DNA from: Bacteroidales bacterium
GTDB taxonomy: Bacteria > Bacteroidota > Bacteroidia > Bacteroidales > UBA932
DNA length: 59,562 nt
Direction of reading: 5' to 3'
Assembly: GCA_017519185.1 (NCBI GenBank)
Contig: JAFWSX010000011.1
Location: forward strand, 1-59,562
Shown piece after piece: positions 1-8,849 of this stretch. Made by a program: the position numbers and the translations under genes. The number at the start of each line of letters is the position of its first letter. Position 1 is the stretch's first letter. The notes below the pieces were generated by a model, which saw only the letters and a program-made list of their open reading frames with translations, was not told the origin of the DNA and made no database searches.

Positions 1-43
1 CTACGGTTATGGCTATGGCAGCACAGACGACGAGAAAGCATAA
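1..43 (+). CDS. C-terminal end of a Wzc-like capsular tyrosine kinase/chain-length protein (partial)
   Basis: Only the last 13 codons are present, reading in frame from position 2 to a TAA at 41-43. The peptide is a Tyr-Gly repeat followed by an acidic/Lys end (YGYGYGSTDDEKA). Wzc/BY-kinases that control polysaccharide polymerisation and export end in a Tyr-rich cluster that is autophosphorylated, and Bacteroidota versions often carry YG repeats. The polysaccharide genes that follow support the call. The rest of the gene lies outside the window, so kinase motifs could not be checked. Confidence 0.6.
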   Translation, partial: YGYGYGSTDDEKA

Positions 44-64
44 TTCTAATGACAAATGCATATG

Positions 65-99
65 GCAGTCCTCAACCGGGGACTGCTTTGTGCTTTTTT
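65..99 (+). terminator. Terminator-like hairpin or attenuator inside the polysaccharide operon
   Basis: GCAGTCC (65-71) pairs perfectly with GGACTGC (80-86) around an 8-base loop. It is followed by an interrupted T tract ending in six T (94-99). It lies between the kinase stop and the start of the cytidylyltransferase. It could end the upstream transcript or act as an attenuator that an UpxY-type antiterminator overrides. The U-tract is imperfect, so strength is uncertain. Confidence 0.55.
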
Positions 100-111
100 A
101 AGGAAACAAGA

Positions 112-528
112 GTGAAAACTGTCCTTACTTTCGGCGTGTTTGACATGTTGCACATCGGGCACATCCTTTTGTTCAGGCACGCAAAGGAATTATTGCCTGA
201 TGAGGAGTGCAAGCTGGTGGTAGCAGTGCAGGACGGGGAATATATCCTGAAATATAAACCAGGGACGGAGATGGTTTATACGACCGAGGAGCGTATGTTC
301 ATGGTCAGCTCGGTGCGGTGGGTCGATGAGGTAGTGTTGTATAAGGATGTTGACATAGACATCCGTAATATTGAGTTTGACATATTTGCGAAAGGGCCGG
401 ACCAGAACCACGCTGGCTTCCAGAGAGCGGTAGAATGGTGCAATGCCCACGGAAAAGAAGTTGTGACCATACCCCGCACGGAAAACATTTCTTCAACTCT
501 TCTGAGAAATTATTCAAAGACAAGGTAG
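112..528 (+). CDS. Glycerol-3-phosphate cytidylyltransferase-like nucleotidyltransferase (TagD family)
   Basis: Predicted to transfer CMP from CTP to a phosphorylated alcohol (TagD makes CDP-glycerol), giving an activated donor for the polysaccharide. The nucleotide-binding HIGH motif is at residues 14-17 and the C-terminal family signature ISSTLLR at about 126-132. The length of 138 aa matches TagD-like enzymes. The GTG at 112 is chosen because the family's conserved N-terminus (KTVLTFGVFD) begins there; an upstream ATG at 49 would put the hairpin at 65-99 inside the coding region. The LicD-type transferase at 7995-8849 is a plausible user of a CDP-linked product. The true substrate (glycerol-, ribitol- or another phosphate) cannot be read from sequence. 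Confidence 0.8.
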   Translation: MKTVLTFGVFDMLHIGHILLFRHAKELLPDEECKLVVAVQDGEYILKYKPGTEMVYTTEERMFMVSSVRWVDEVVLYKDVDIDIRNIEFDIFAKGPDQNHAGFQRAVEWCNAHGKEVVTIPRTENISSTLLRNYSKTR

Positions 529-535
529 CACCGAG

Positions 536-2362
536 ATGCAAACCGGTTGGATAAGAGGCAGGCTCTTTGCCGCATCAGCAATGACTCTTCTGGTAATGGT
601 TTTATCTGGCTGTATAAAAAAACAGCCTGTGGATATTATTGTCATCGATAAGGAAGAGTTGACGACAATAAGTGCGGCGCTGAACAGTACGATAGAAAGC
701 TTGACCCAACTGGTTCAGGCCAAACAAGGCGGGCTGACGATAGAGATGTTTGCCTTCAAACCCCGTTCTTCCGGTGTCGAAGAATATACTTTTCAGTTGG
801 AGGATGGGACAACGGTCTCATTGGTCGATTCCATCAGAGCTGTCAATAGTTTTATACCGATCCTTTCAGTTGCAGAAGAAGGTGGTGACTATTATTGGCA
901 ACTGAACGATGAGTGGCTCCTTTCCAGTCAGCAGGATAAAGTCAGAGTGCTGGATTTGAACAAGACACCACATTTCCTTTGTACAACTACGGGATTGGGC
1001 TATTCGTTGGGGGACGGTGGCAGTACCGTAAGTATAACCAATTCACGGAACCATAGCATAGCTATAGTCTCTGTTGACTATAATTCCGACAACAACAGCC
1101 TTTCTTTCTGTTTTCCGGCGAAACAGTATCTGGAGATACCGCTAAAGGACAAGTCTGCCATATTACAGCAGAATGTGCAGAACGAAGTCTACTACAAGGA
1201 TGTTTTCCTTGATGCGGGTGCGGGTCTTACTTCCAGAAAGACACTCTATGCCGCCCAGTCTTTGGGCCTGTCTCTGGAAGGAATCAGTTTTGCCAGAAGT
1301 GCTTCAAATCCTGAAGAGATAGAATTGCAGCACAGCATTGTTGCCGGTTCGGAAGAAGACGAGAACGGACGGCTTCTTTATCCGGACGGGCAGCCGAGAT
1401 ATAAATTGCTGTTTGTTAACGGTGGTAGTTCCAAGACACACGGCAAATCGCTCGGCGAAGATGGTATTGCAAGGATGCAAGAATTTGTGGCAAACGGTGG
1501 ATCTTATGTCGGCACTTGTGCCGGAGCTTTTTTTGCTTCTTCTGGTTATGACAGTAATGTAGATTATCCTGCATATCTTCATCTCTGGCCGGGTGTGACG
1601 ATTCATACAGGCATTTCAAATGGTTCCACCGATATGACTATAGAAGACAATTCTCCTCTGTTGGCATATTATGACTTCGGAGGGGATATGGTTGTCAGTA
1701 ATATCCGCCACAACAAAGGAGGTTTTCCTGCCAGTCTGCCGGAGGGTACGGAAGTATTGGCAAGGTACTCGTGTCCTGATATTCCGAATGTACACGAGCA
1801 GCCTTCTGTGTGGTCGTACAAGACAAACTCTTCATCGGGACGTGTAGTTATGGAAGGTTCCCATCCTGAGGAGGTGAGCAGCGGAGAAAGACGCGATCTT
1901 ACCGCTGCGATGATTCTTTATGCTATGGAAGGTAGAGGTCTTGTTTCTTTGAAGGGTTTCTTGAAAAATGGGGAAAAGAGGGTGATGGACAGAATGTCTT
2001 CAGACAACCAGCCTGAATATGCCCGCATAGGAGATATGCAGTGCCACCACTTTGCCGTTTTCATTCCAAGCAATGCTGTCAACGTCCGCTTTGAGTTGGA
2101 AGGCAGCGAGGAAGCTGATCTGGTCCTCAGGTTGAACCGTCAGACATATGCATTCCCATCAAATGCTGAATATGCCACAGAAGAAACAGGCAATATGCAG
2201 AGTCTGTTTTTTCCCACTTTCTATTATGGAGTGACATATGTCTCTGTTCAATGTATGAACAAACCTTCGGTAGAGAAAACAGATTATGGACAGCAGTATT
2301 CAGGACATACAGAAGTGTTGAACGGTCTCCCATACATAATCAGTGTTTCCTGGGAAGAATAG
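536..2362 (+). CDS. Lipoprotein with DUF4988-like N-terminus and biotin-ligase-N/glutamine-amidotransferase-like domain
   Basis: The N-terminus is a lipoprotein signal with lipobox LSGC (Cys26), so the mature protein should be membrane anchored, probably at the outer membrane or surface. Residues ~35-175 resemble the DUF4988 region found at the start of Bacteroidota surface lipoproteins and PL29 lyases (segments such as DGTTVSLVDS and YYWQLNDEWLL). Residues ~290-465 resemble the BPL_N/class I amidotransferase-like fold, with LFVNGG and a nucleophile elbow GTCAGA containing Cys328. The last ~130 residues look beta-rich and are unrecognised. The gene sits 7 bases after the cytidylyltransferase and 6 before the flippase, so it is part of the operon. 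Its function is unknown; hydrolysis or transfer on the glycan or its amide substituents is conceivable. Confidence 0.65.
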   Translation: MQTGWIRGRLFAASAMTLLVMVLSGCIKKQPVDIIVIDKEELTTISAALNSTIESLTQLVQAKQGGLTIEMFAFKPRSSGVEEYTFQLEDGTTVSLVDSIRAVNSFIPILSVAEEGGDYYWQLNDEWLLSSQQDKVRVLDLNKTPHFLCTTTGLGYSLGDGGSTVSITNSRNHSIAIVSVDYNSDNNSLSFCFPAKQYLEIPLKDKSAILQQNVQNEVYYKDVFLDAGAGLTSRKTLYAAQSLGLSLEGISFARSASNPEEIELQHSIVAGSEEDENGRLLYPDGQPRYKLLFVNGGSSKTHGKSLGEDGIARMQEFVANGGSYVGTCAGAFFASSGYDSNVDYPAYLHLWPGVTIHTGISNGSTDMTIEDNSPLLAYYDFGGDMVVSNIRHNKGGFPASLPEGTEVLARYSCPDIPNVHEQPSVWSYKTNSSSGRVVMEGSHPEEVSSGERRDLTAAMILYAMEGRGLVSLKGFLKNGEKRVMDRMSSDNQPEYARIGDMQCHHFAVFIPSNAVNVRFELEGSEEADLVLRLNRQTYAFPSNAEYATEETGNMQSLFFPTFYYGVTYVSVQCMNKPSVEKTDYGQQYSGHTEVLNGLPYIISVSWEE

Positions 2363-2368
2363 AATAAG

Positions 2369-3835
2369 ATGGCTACGAGTTTAAAGCAGAAAGCAGCGGC
2401 CGGGATGGTATGGACTACTTTGCAGAAGTACTCAAAGATGTTCATCCAGTTTATCTCGGGGATTGTGCTTGCTCGCTTGCTTACACCATATGATTATGGT
2501 TGCATCGGTATGCTGTCCATTTTTATGGTCTTGGCAGAGGCTTTTATAGATGGAGGTTTCGGTTCTGCACTGATTCAGAAGAAACAGCCGACACAGGCGG
2601 ATTATTCCACGATATTCTGGTGGAACTTAGGTATGGCGGTACTGATGTATGCCATCCTGTATGTGAGTGCTCCTGCAATATCAAGATTCTATGACATTCC
2701 ATTGTTAAGTGATGTGCTGCGCGTACAAGGTTTGGTGCTGTTCATCTATGCATTCAATATAGTGCAGCGCAACCAACTGAAGAAAAAACTGAACTTCAAG
2801 GTTCTTTCAATAGTTACGATAATTACATCTGTTACTGCGCTTTGTGTCACGATTTTTATGGCATATAAGGGCTATGGGGTCTGGGCCCTTGTTGCCCAGA
2901 ATCTGATATCAGCTGCGATTCCTGCCATCATATTCTGGTTCTTTATAAAGTGGAGGCCTATCCTCACGTTTTCCAGGCAGTCTTTTAAAGAATTGTTCGG
3001 GTTCGGTTTCTATATGTTTTTAATACACCTTATCGACCGTTTTTCAAGACAGTTGACAGGATTAGTGATAGGCAAGGTTTATAATCCTGCTACTTTAGGG
3101 TATTATTCAAAAGCATTTGGTACAGAAAAGCTTGCTTCACATACCATTTCATCAATAATGACGCAGGTAACATACCCACTATATGCAGAAGTACAAGATA
3201 ATAAGAAGGTATTGATAAATATGATAAAGAGGATGACAACCACTATTTCATATATTACTTTCCCTTTGTTGTTTATTCTGATGCTGACCGCCAAACCATT
3301 GTTCATACTACTCTACTCGGACAAGTGGATTCAAAGTATACCCTATTTTCAGGTATTATGCTTTGCTGGTCTGGCTGTATGTCTGCAAGCCTCTAATCTT
3401 CAGGCTATTTCTGCGATTGGCAAAAGTAGAACATTGTTTATGTGGACTATAGTAAAAAGAACGGTAGGGTTAGGTGCTATGTTAGGGGGATTGGTGCTGT
3501 TTGGAATGAAAGGATTGTTGGCAGGTGCTATTATCAATGCATGGTTTGCCTATTTCGTCAATATTTTTCTGGTCTCTAAGCATATTGGATATAAGTGGTC
3601 ACAGCAATTGTCCGCCATTGCTCCTGTAGCGATAGTATCTACCTTGGCAGCATGTATCGCTTTTTTAAGCATTCATTATCTTGGTTTGAATATGTATTTA
3701 GACGGAATTTTAAAACTTATTATCTATCTGTTGATATACATCGGATGGTCATTGATCTTCAAACCAGAAGCGTATACTTATTTTCTAAGCATTATTCCGG
3801 ATAAATTCAGATTTTGGAGGACTGAAAAACAGTAA
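2369..3835 (+). CDS. Wzx-type polysaccharide flippase (lipopolysaccharide biosynthesis protein, WzxC-like)
   Basis: Predicted to flip undecaprenyl-diphosphate-linked repeat units across the inner membrane. The 488-aa protein has about 12-14 hydrophobic segments. Its N-terminus (KQKAAAGMVWTTLQKYSKM, then GIVLARLLTPYDYG) is characteristic of the polysaccharide transporter/MOP superfamily. Length is normal. Its TAA overlaps the ATG of the next gene by one base, which indicates translational coupling. Together with the Wzy-like polymerase at 8850 and the sugar-phosphate transferase at 12614 it defines a Wzx/Wzy-dependent pathway. Confidence 0.9.
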   Translation: MATSLKQKAAAGMVWTTLQKYSKMFIQFISGIVLARLLTPYDYGCIGMLSIFMVLAEAFIDGGFGSALIQKKQPTQADYSTIFWWNLGMAVLMYAILYVSAPAISRFYDIPLLSDVLRVQGLVLFIYAFNIVQRNQLKKKLNFKVLSIVTIITSVTALCVTIFMAYKGYGVWALVAQNLISAAIPAIIFWFFIKWRPILTFSRQSFKELFGFGFYMFLIHLIDRFSRQLTGLVIGKVYNPATLGYYSKAFGTEKLASHTISSIMTQVTYPLYAEVQDNKKVLINMIKRMTTTISYITFPLLFILMLTAKPLFILLYSDKWIQSIPYFQVLCFAGLAVCLQASNLQAISAIGKSRTLFMWTIVKRTVGLGAMLGGLVLFGMKGLLAGAIINAWFAYFVNIFLVSKHIGYKWSQQLSAIAPVAIVSTLAACIAFLSIHYLGLNMYLDGILKLIIYLLIYIGWSLIFKPEAYTYFLSIIPDKFRFWRTEKQ

Positions 3836-5052
3836 TGAAACATAAAGTCATTATTATCGGACAAGGCTATACAGGAAGACTGAGCATAGTACGTTCAGTT
3901 GCAGAAATGGGCTGTGACGTTACCATCATAGCCTTGTTTCCTCATAACAATTTTGCCAATAATGTAAAGAACAAAAAGCCGCTTGATGCCTATAGTAAAT
4001 ATGTGAAAAGAACTTTTTTCTGTGAGAATTATAATGAGGATATGCTTATTAATATTCTTATGGAAAAGTGCACGGAGCCAGATCAAAAACCCATCATTAT
4101 TCCTGATAATGATTTCTCTGCCGCTGCAGTTGACAATCATAGGAATACATTAAAGGAATACTTCTATATTCCAAATATCAAGGACAGACAAGGGGCCGTA
4201 AAGGAATGGATGGATAAAACCCGGCAAAAAGAGTTGGCCAGTCAGTTGGGTTTGAATGTTGCCAATGCAAGACTGATAGAGGTGAATAAGCGTACCTTTA
4301 TGATACCGGAAGATCTGAATTACCCTTGTTTTGTCAAGCCATTGGTATCGATAGTAGGAGGTAAGTCCGGATTAAAAAAATGTACTACTAAAGAGGAACT
4401 GTCCGAACACATAAATTATTTTCTGTCTAACCATAACTTTTCAGATGTAAAGTTTCTGGCAGAAGATTTCAAAAAGATTGATAAAGAATATGCTACAGTT
4501 GGTTTTTCAGATGGGAAAGAAGTTATTATTCCCGGTTTACTTGAATTGTTGAGCATAGGCCATGGCAGTCATTTCGGTGTCGCGGTTCAAGGAAGAGCTT
4601 TTCCGATAACAGGCTACGAAGAAATAGTAGACAGGTTCAAACAATTAGTTATAGAGATAGGATTCATAGGTATTTTCGATATTGATTTTTATGATAGTGA
4701 TGGAGAACTCTTTTTTTGTGAGTTGAATCTTCGTTTTGGAGGATCCGGATATGTTTTTACTAAGCTGGGCGTAAATCTTCCAGTAATGATGATAAAATCT
4801 TTTTTGGGTGAGGATATCAGTAGCTTAAATAAAAACATTATTGGAGAAGCCAAGTACTTCAATGAAAGAATGGCGATGGATGACTGGTATCGTGGTTATA
4901 TTTCATTGGATGATTACCTGCGGTTAAGATCTGAGTCGGAGATTAAATTTGTTGCTGACGGCGATGATCCTAATCCTCAAAGGCTATTGGATTTTGATTT
5001 TAGGATTAAACGAGCAAAAAAGCAGATAAAGGGATGGTTGGGAAAGAGATAA
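3835..5052 (+). CDS. ATP-grasp carboxylate-amine ligase-like protein (paralog A)
   Basis: ATP-grasp enzymes activate a carboxylate as an acylphosphate and join it to an amine or thiol. The N-terminal pre-ATP-grasp segment (VIIIGQGYTGR) is followed by the ATP-grasp core. The Mg/ATP-binding strand is near residues 293-303 (FFCELNLRFGGSG), with the expected Glu and Asn. It has the same length (405 aa) as the gene at 6774-7991 and aligns with it along its whole length, so the two are paralogs. It probably attaches an amino acid or other acid to the glycan or its precursor. Substrate is unknown. It overlaps the flippase stop by 1 base and the GNAT start by 19 bases. Confidence 0.8.
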   Translation: MKHKVIIIGQGYTGRLSIVRSVAEMGCDVTIIALFPHNNFANNVKNKKPLDAYSKYVKRTFFCENYNEDMLINILMEKCTEPDQKPIIIPDNDFSAAAVDNHRNTLKEYFYIPNIKDRQGAVKEWMDKTRQKELASQLGLNVANARLIEVNKRTFMIPEDLNYPCFVKPLVSIVGGKSGLKKCTTKEELSEHINYFLSNHNFSDVKFLAEDFKKIDKEYATVGFSDGKEVIIPGLLELLSIGHGSHFGVAVQGRAFPITGYEEIVDRFKQLVIEIGFIGIFDIDFYDSDGELFFCELNLRFGGSGYVFTKLGVNLPVMMIKSFLGEDISSLNKNIIGEAKYFNERMAMDDWYRGYISLDDYLRLRSESEIKFVADGDDPNPQRLLDFDFRIKRAKKQIKGWLGKR

Positions 5053-5621
5053 CGGTTATTGAGCGTCCGGAATCGGTATCATGGGAAGAGATCAGTTCTG
5101 TCTTAAAACAGGCACATGCAGATAATGTGAAAAAAGGAATTGTCCTTCCATATCCGGCACTTCCGCCATTGGATATATATGCTAAAACGGAAGGACGTGG
5201 AGGAAAGATGGTAGTTGCCTTATATAAAGGAAAAGTAGTCGGTACGGGAGCGGTTGCCGTAATAAATAAAAAACTATGGTGTGGACAAGGTAAATATCTG
5301 TATTCTTTTTTAGATGCAGTACTGCCTGAGTATAAGGGACAAGGCATCTATAGTCAGATTGAGAAGTGGCAGGTGCAATATGCCAAGTCGGTTGGTCTGA
5401 ACAGATTATTGTTAGATACCCATGAATGCAATAAGGACATGATTGCTATAGCTAGAAAAAAAGGGTATCGCAAGGTAGGGTATAAGATTCGGGAAGGCCA
5501 CAATTCCGTAATAATGGTCAAATGGTTAGATGGCTGTCCATATTCACGACTGAAATGCAGACTAATGTTTGCACGAAAAAAAAGAGATAAACTAGATAAT
5601 GCTCAGAACGAGGAACAGTAA
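5034..5621 (+). CDS. GNAT-family N-acetyltransferase
   Basis: Predicted to acylate an amino group, probably on a sugar nucleotide or a ligated amino acid. The acetyl-CoA-binding region is around residues 92-105 (AVLPEYKGQGIYSQI, matching the R/Q-x-x-G-x-G/A loop), followed by a typical C-terminal region (IARKKGYRKVGYK). The 195-aa length fits. The start overlaps the preceding ATP-grasp gene by 19 bases, so the two are probably coupled. The acceptor is unknown. Confidence 0.75.
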   Translation: MVGKEITVIERPESVSWEEISSVLKQAHADNVKKGIVLPYPALPPLDIYAKTEGRGGKMVVALYKGKVVGTGAVAVINKKLWCGQGKYLYSFLDAVLPEYKGQGIYSQIEKWQVQYAKSVGLNRLLLDTHECNKDMIAIARKKGYRKVGYKIREGHNSVIMVKWLDGCPYSRLKCRLMFARKKRDKLDNAQNEEQ

Positions 5622-5624
5622 CAG

Positions 5625-6764
5625 ATGAGCTTGGCAAAAGGAAAAATCATAATTTGTGGAGATTTATTTCCAACGGCAGACAACGTAGATTTGTTCTCTG
5701 GAGGTAATGTTGAATCTTTATTTGGAGATTCAATCATAGAATTGCTGCAAGGGTCGGATTTGATTATTTGCAATCTAGAAGGAGCGTTGACGGATCGTCC
5801 CGAAAAGTGTCGTAAAACCGGTCCCGTCAAGTTGGCTCCGACAAGTGCTGTTGCTGCGTATAAGAGGTTAGGCATTAATTATTGCATGCTGGCGAATAAT
5901 CATATTACAGATGGCGGCCATCAAGGTGTAATTAATACGATGCAGACCCTTGATAAAGCGGGAATCAAATATATCGGAGCCGGAAAAAATGAAAACGAGA
6001 TAAGTCATTCTTTCGTGAAGGAAGCAGGTGGACTGAACATTGGTTTCTATATTGTCAGCGAAACTATGTACAATAAACCCACGAAAGACAGGGCTGGAGT
6101 TTGGCTGTATGACGAATATGTTGTTTGTCGCGAATTGGAACAATTAAAAAAGGAATGCGATTATCTAATCGTTCTTTACCATGGAGGCATAGAGAAGTTT
6201 CCGTATCCATCGCCTGAAATGAGAAAACGCTTCCATCGTATGGCAGATTGTGGAGCTGATGTGATTATAGCTCAGCATACGCATTGCATTGGGTGCGAAG
6301 AATGGTATAATGACTCCTATCTGCTCTATGGACAAGGCGATTTTCTTCTGAAAAACTTCGCTCCAGGATTGACCGATTCAGGGTTGATTATCGAATTGGC
6401 CATCGTGAATGGAAAAGTCGATATAAAGAAACATCTGGTAAATTCGGTAGATAATGTGTGTGTGAGGTATAATACCGAACAAGATTTATCGGATTTTGAA
6501 GAGCGTTCAAGAAATATGCTTGATGAAGAATTCGTTTATAGTCAGTTGCAGAAGTTCTGTGACAACGAGCTTAAGCTTTATTTGACTGCATTCAAAAATC
6601 CCTCAAAATGGAGACTGCTCCAAAAAAGGTTTATGCCGAAAGCATATAACAAGTGGCTGTTTGGCTACTCAGAAAGGAATTTGTTGTTTTCACTCCACAC
6701 ATTGCGTTCGGAGCAAAACAGGGAAACGGCTATCATCGGTATCGAGCATTTGTTGAATTTGTAG
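5625..6764 (+). CDS. CapA-family protein (PGA_cap, metallophosphatase fold)
   Basis: CapA/PgsA proteins have a calcineurin-like metallophosphatase fold and take part in poly-gamma-glutamate or other capsule synthesis or anchoring. Visible family motifs are IICGDLFP near the N-terminus, NLEGALTD (~49-56), LANNHITDGG (~87-96), LYHGG (~180-184) and QHTHCIG (~217-223). No signal peptide or membrane anchor is visible, which suggests a cytoplasmic form. The gene lies between two paralogous ATP-grasp genes. An amide-linked substituent added by those ligases and modified here is a reasonable guess, not shown by sequence. Confidence 0.85.
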   Translation: MSLAKGKIIICGDLFPTADNVDLFSGGNVESLFGDSIIELLQGSDLIICNLEGALTDRPEKCRKTGPVKLAPTSAVAAYKRLGINYCMLANNHITDGGHQGVINTMQTLDKAGIKYIGAGKNENEISHSFVKEAGGLNIGFYIVSETMYNKPTKDRAGVWLYDEYVVCRELEQLKKECDYLIVLYHGGIEKFPYPSPEMRKRFHRMADCGADVIIAQHTHCIGCEEWYNDSYLLYGQGDFLLKNFAPGLTDSGLIIELAIVNGKVDIKKHLVNSVDNVCVRYNTEQDLSDFEERSRNMLDEEFVYSQLQKFCDNELKLYLTAFKNPSKWRLLQKRFMPKAYNKWLFGYSERNLLFSLHTLRSEQNRETAIIGIEHLLNL

Positions 6765-6773
6765 TATACACTT

Positions 6774-7991
6774 TTGAAACAAAAAGTCGTCATAATAGGG
6801 CATAGCTACACTTCGCGGTTGGGTCTCATCCGTTCTCTTGCCGAATTAGACTGCGAGATAACAGTCGTTGCCATGGTCTTTCATAACTGGTTTGGGCGCA
6901 TGATCAGAATGGAGGGAGGGAAACCGATAGATTGCTGCAGCAAGTTTGTTGACAGGGTTCTGTACTGTCATGTTCAAGATGGGGAAGGTTTGATATCGTT
7001 GCTCTTAGATAAATGCGCAGATTCCAGCCAGAAGGTAATCTTGATTCCTGACAGTGACTTTGCGGCGGCAGCCATAGATGATAATCAGGAGCGCTTGAAA
7101 GAATCCTTTCTGTTTCCGCACATCGATCATTCACCAGGGGCGGTAAGGCATTGGATGGACAAGACTGTTCAGAAAGATTTAGCTCGCAAGATAGGGTTGG
7201 ACACTGTAGATGGCTGGATTGTAAGTGTGGTGGATCGTCAATATGCCATTCCGGAGGGTGTGAATTTTCCTTGTTTTACAAAAGCACTTGCTACCATCAG
7301 TGGTGGAAAGCAATTTTTAAGAAGATGTGACAATGAAGCGCAGTTGAGGAGTGTGCTTGACAAAGTCAGTTTGAAGTACAACACTCAGGTGCTTGTAGAG
7401 GACTATAAACCCATAAATGCCGAATATGCTGTAGTTGGTTTTTCAGACGGAAGCAATGTGGTAATTCCGGGCGTAATAGAATTCATAGCCAACAGCAACA
7501 GCCATTTCGGAATAGCACGTGAAGGTCTTGTGCGCCCAACCTGCGGATTCGAGGATTTACTGGAAAAGTTCAGGGGTTTTGTAAGACAAATAGGATTTTG
7601 CGGCCTTTTTGATATTGACTTCTATGAGAGTGAGGGGATGTTGTTCTTCAGCGAAATGAATCTCCGTTTCGGTGGCAGCGGTTATGCCTGCACTGTTATG
7701 GGTGCTAATCTTCCTGCTATTTTTGTGCGATATCTGCGTGGAGAGGATTATCATGATCTGATTCACAACATTGACAGGAATGCTACATATGTCAACGAGA
7801 GGATGTGTCTGGATGATTATCTTTCCGGCCATATTACCTGGAAAGAATGTTTGCAAATAATTAAAAGGTCAGAAATCAGATTTGTTTTCGATGAGCAAGA
7901 CGCCGGGCCCCAACGGAAATTCAGGAAGTATTGTAACTACGTGAAGCTCAACCGGATGAGAAAGCAAATCAGAATTAGTTTTAACCATTGA
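6774..7991 (+). CDS. ATP-grasp carboxylate-amine ligase-like protein (paralog B)
   Basis: Second copy of the ligase at 3835-5052: the same 405-aa length, matching N-terminus (VVIIGHSYTSR) and the same ATP-grasp Mg-binding strand (LFFSEMNLRFGGSG). The TTG start at 6774 is chosen because the encoded N-terminus then aligns exactly with paralog A; no ATG precedes the conserved region. The two copies have diverged clearly at the amino-acid level, so this is an old duplication or two specialised ligases rather than a recent repeat. It may add a second, different residue to the glycan. Confidence 0.8.
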   Translation: MKQKVVIIGHSYTSRLGLIRSLAELDCEITVVAMVFHNWFGRMIRMEGGKPIDCCSKFVDRVLYCHVQDGEGLISLLLDKCADSSQKVILIPDSDFAAAAIDDNQERLKESFLFPHIDHSPGAVRHWMDKTVQKDLARKIGLDTVDGWIVSVVDRQYAIPEGVNFPCFTKALATISGGKQFLRRCDNEAQLRSVLDKVSLKYNTQVLVEDYKPINAEYAVVGFSDGSNVVIPGVIEFIANSNSHFGIAREGLVRPTCGFEDLLEKFRGFVRQIGFCGLFDIDFYESEGMLFFSEMNLRFGGSGYACTVMGANLPAIFVRYLRGEDYHDLIHNIDRNATYVNERMCLDDYLSGHITWKECLQIIKRSEIRFVFDEQDAGPQRKFRKYCNYVKLNRMRKQIRISFNH

Positions 7992-7994
7992 AAC

Positions 7995-8849
7995 ATGACA
8001 GATCTGGAGTGTCTTGACAGGTTCAAACAAAGAGTACTGGATGTATTGAAGTACAGTATATCTTTTTTTGACAGGCATCAATTAAAGTGGTTTATTGCTT
8101 GCGGTTCAGCGATTGGAGCCGTCCGCCACAAAGGGTTTATTCCTTGGGATGACGACATAGACGTGTATATGCCCAGGGAAGATTATAACAAGCTCAAGTC
8201 TTTACAGCCAGAATTGTTGAATGACGGCTACCGTTTCATTGATTGGGATGTTGATAATTATCCTCTTGGATTCGGCAAAATTTCGGATAACAACACTACA
8301 CTTTGGTCTGAGAAACGGTTCAAAGTCAATTATGGCGTGTATATAGATATTTTCCCTTTGGATTTGACAGATTCTGGAATGATGAGTTTTGGAATCAAGT
8401 GGATGAAATACAGAAAGTTGCTGTTCAATTACAGGGCGAAAATCTCTAAAATAACAATATCAGATTTGTTTAAAGGCCCTAAAAAGAATAATAACTGGCG
8501 TGTTGTTGCGGCTAAAATTCCTTTAATGTTTCTGAAGAAAAAGGACATTCTTAAACAGATTAAGGAAATGGAAAGTATTTGGAATAAAGCCGAAGGCGAC
8601 AGATATGTTTCTTATACGGAAGTTGGAATGTATATGTTTCCCAGAAAATGGTTCGAAGAATATACACTAATGCCATTTGAAGATATAAATGTCCGTGTTT
8701 CGAAGTATTATCACGATTACTTGACATATATGTATGGAGACTATATGACTCCCCCTCCAATAGAGCAACGGACTGTTGAGAGTGCACATGGCAAGTATTA
8801 TGTGAATCTCGATAAAAATATCCCTTTGAATAAGATCATCAGGTCATAG
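7995..8849 (+). CDS. LicD-family phosphotransferase
   Basis: LicD/FKTN-type enzymes transfer phosphocholine, phosphoribitol or similar groups from a CDP donor to a glycan. The nucleotidyltransferase-fold signature is clear: ACGSAIGAVRHKGFIPWDDD then IDVYMPREDY, with the metal-binding Asp cluster at about residues 53-57. At 284 aa it has the family's usual size. The CDP donor could come from the TagD-like enzyme at 112-528. It follows paralog B after 3 bases and its stop codon abuts the next ATG. Confidence 0.88.
   Translation: MTDLECLDRFKQRVLDVLKYSISFFDRHQLKWFIACGSAIGAVRHKGFIPWDDDIDVYMPREDYNKLKSLQPELLNDGYRFIDWDVDNYPLGFGKISDNNTTLWSEKRFKVNYGVYIDIFPLDLTDSGMMSFGIKWMKYRKLLFNYRAKISKITISDLFKGPKKNNNWRVVAAKIPLMFLKKKDILKQIKEMESIWNKAEGDRYVSYTEVGMYMFPRKWFEEYTLMPFEDINVRVSKYYHDYLTYMYGDYMTPPPIEQRTVESAHGKYYVNLDKNIPLNKIIRS

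Noticed and set aside
49-111. N-terminal extension of the cytidylyltransferase from the ATG at 49
   Set aside because: It would translate through the 65-99 hairpin and adds 21 residues with no family match; the conserved N-terminus starts at the GTG at 112.
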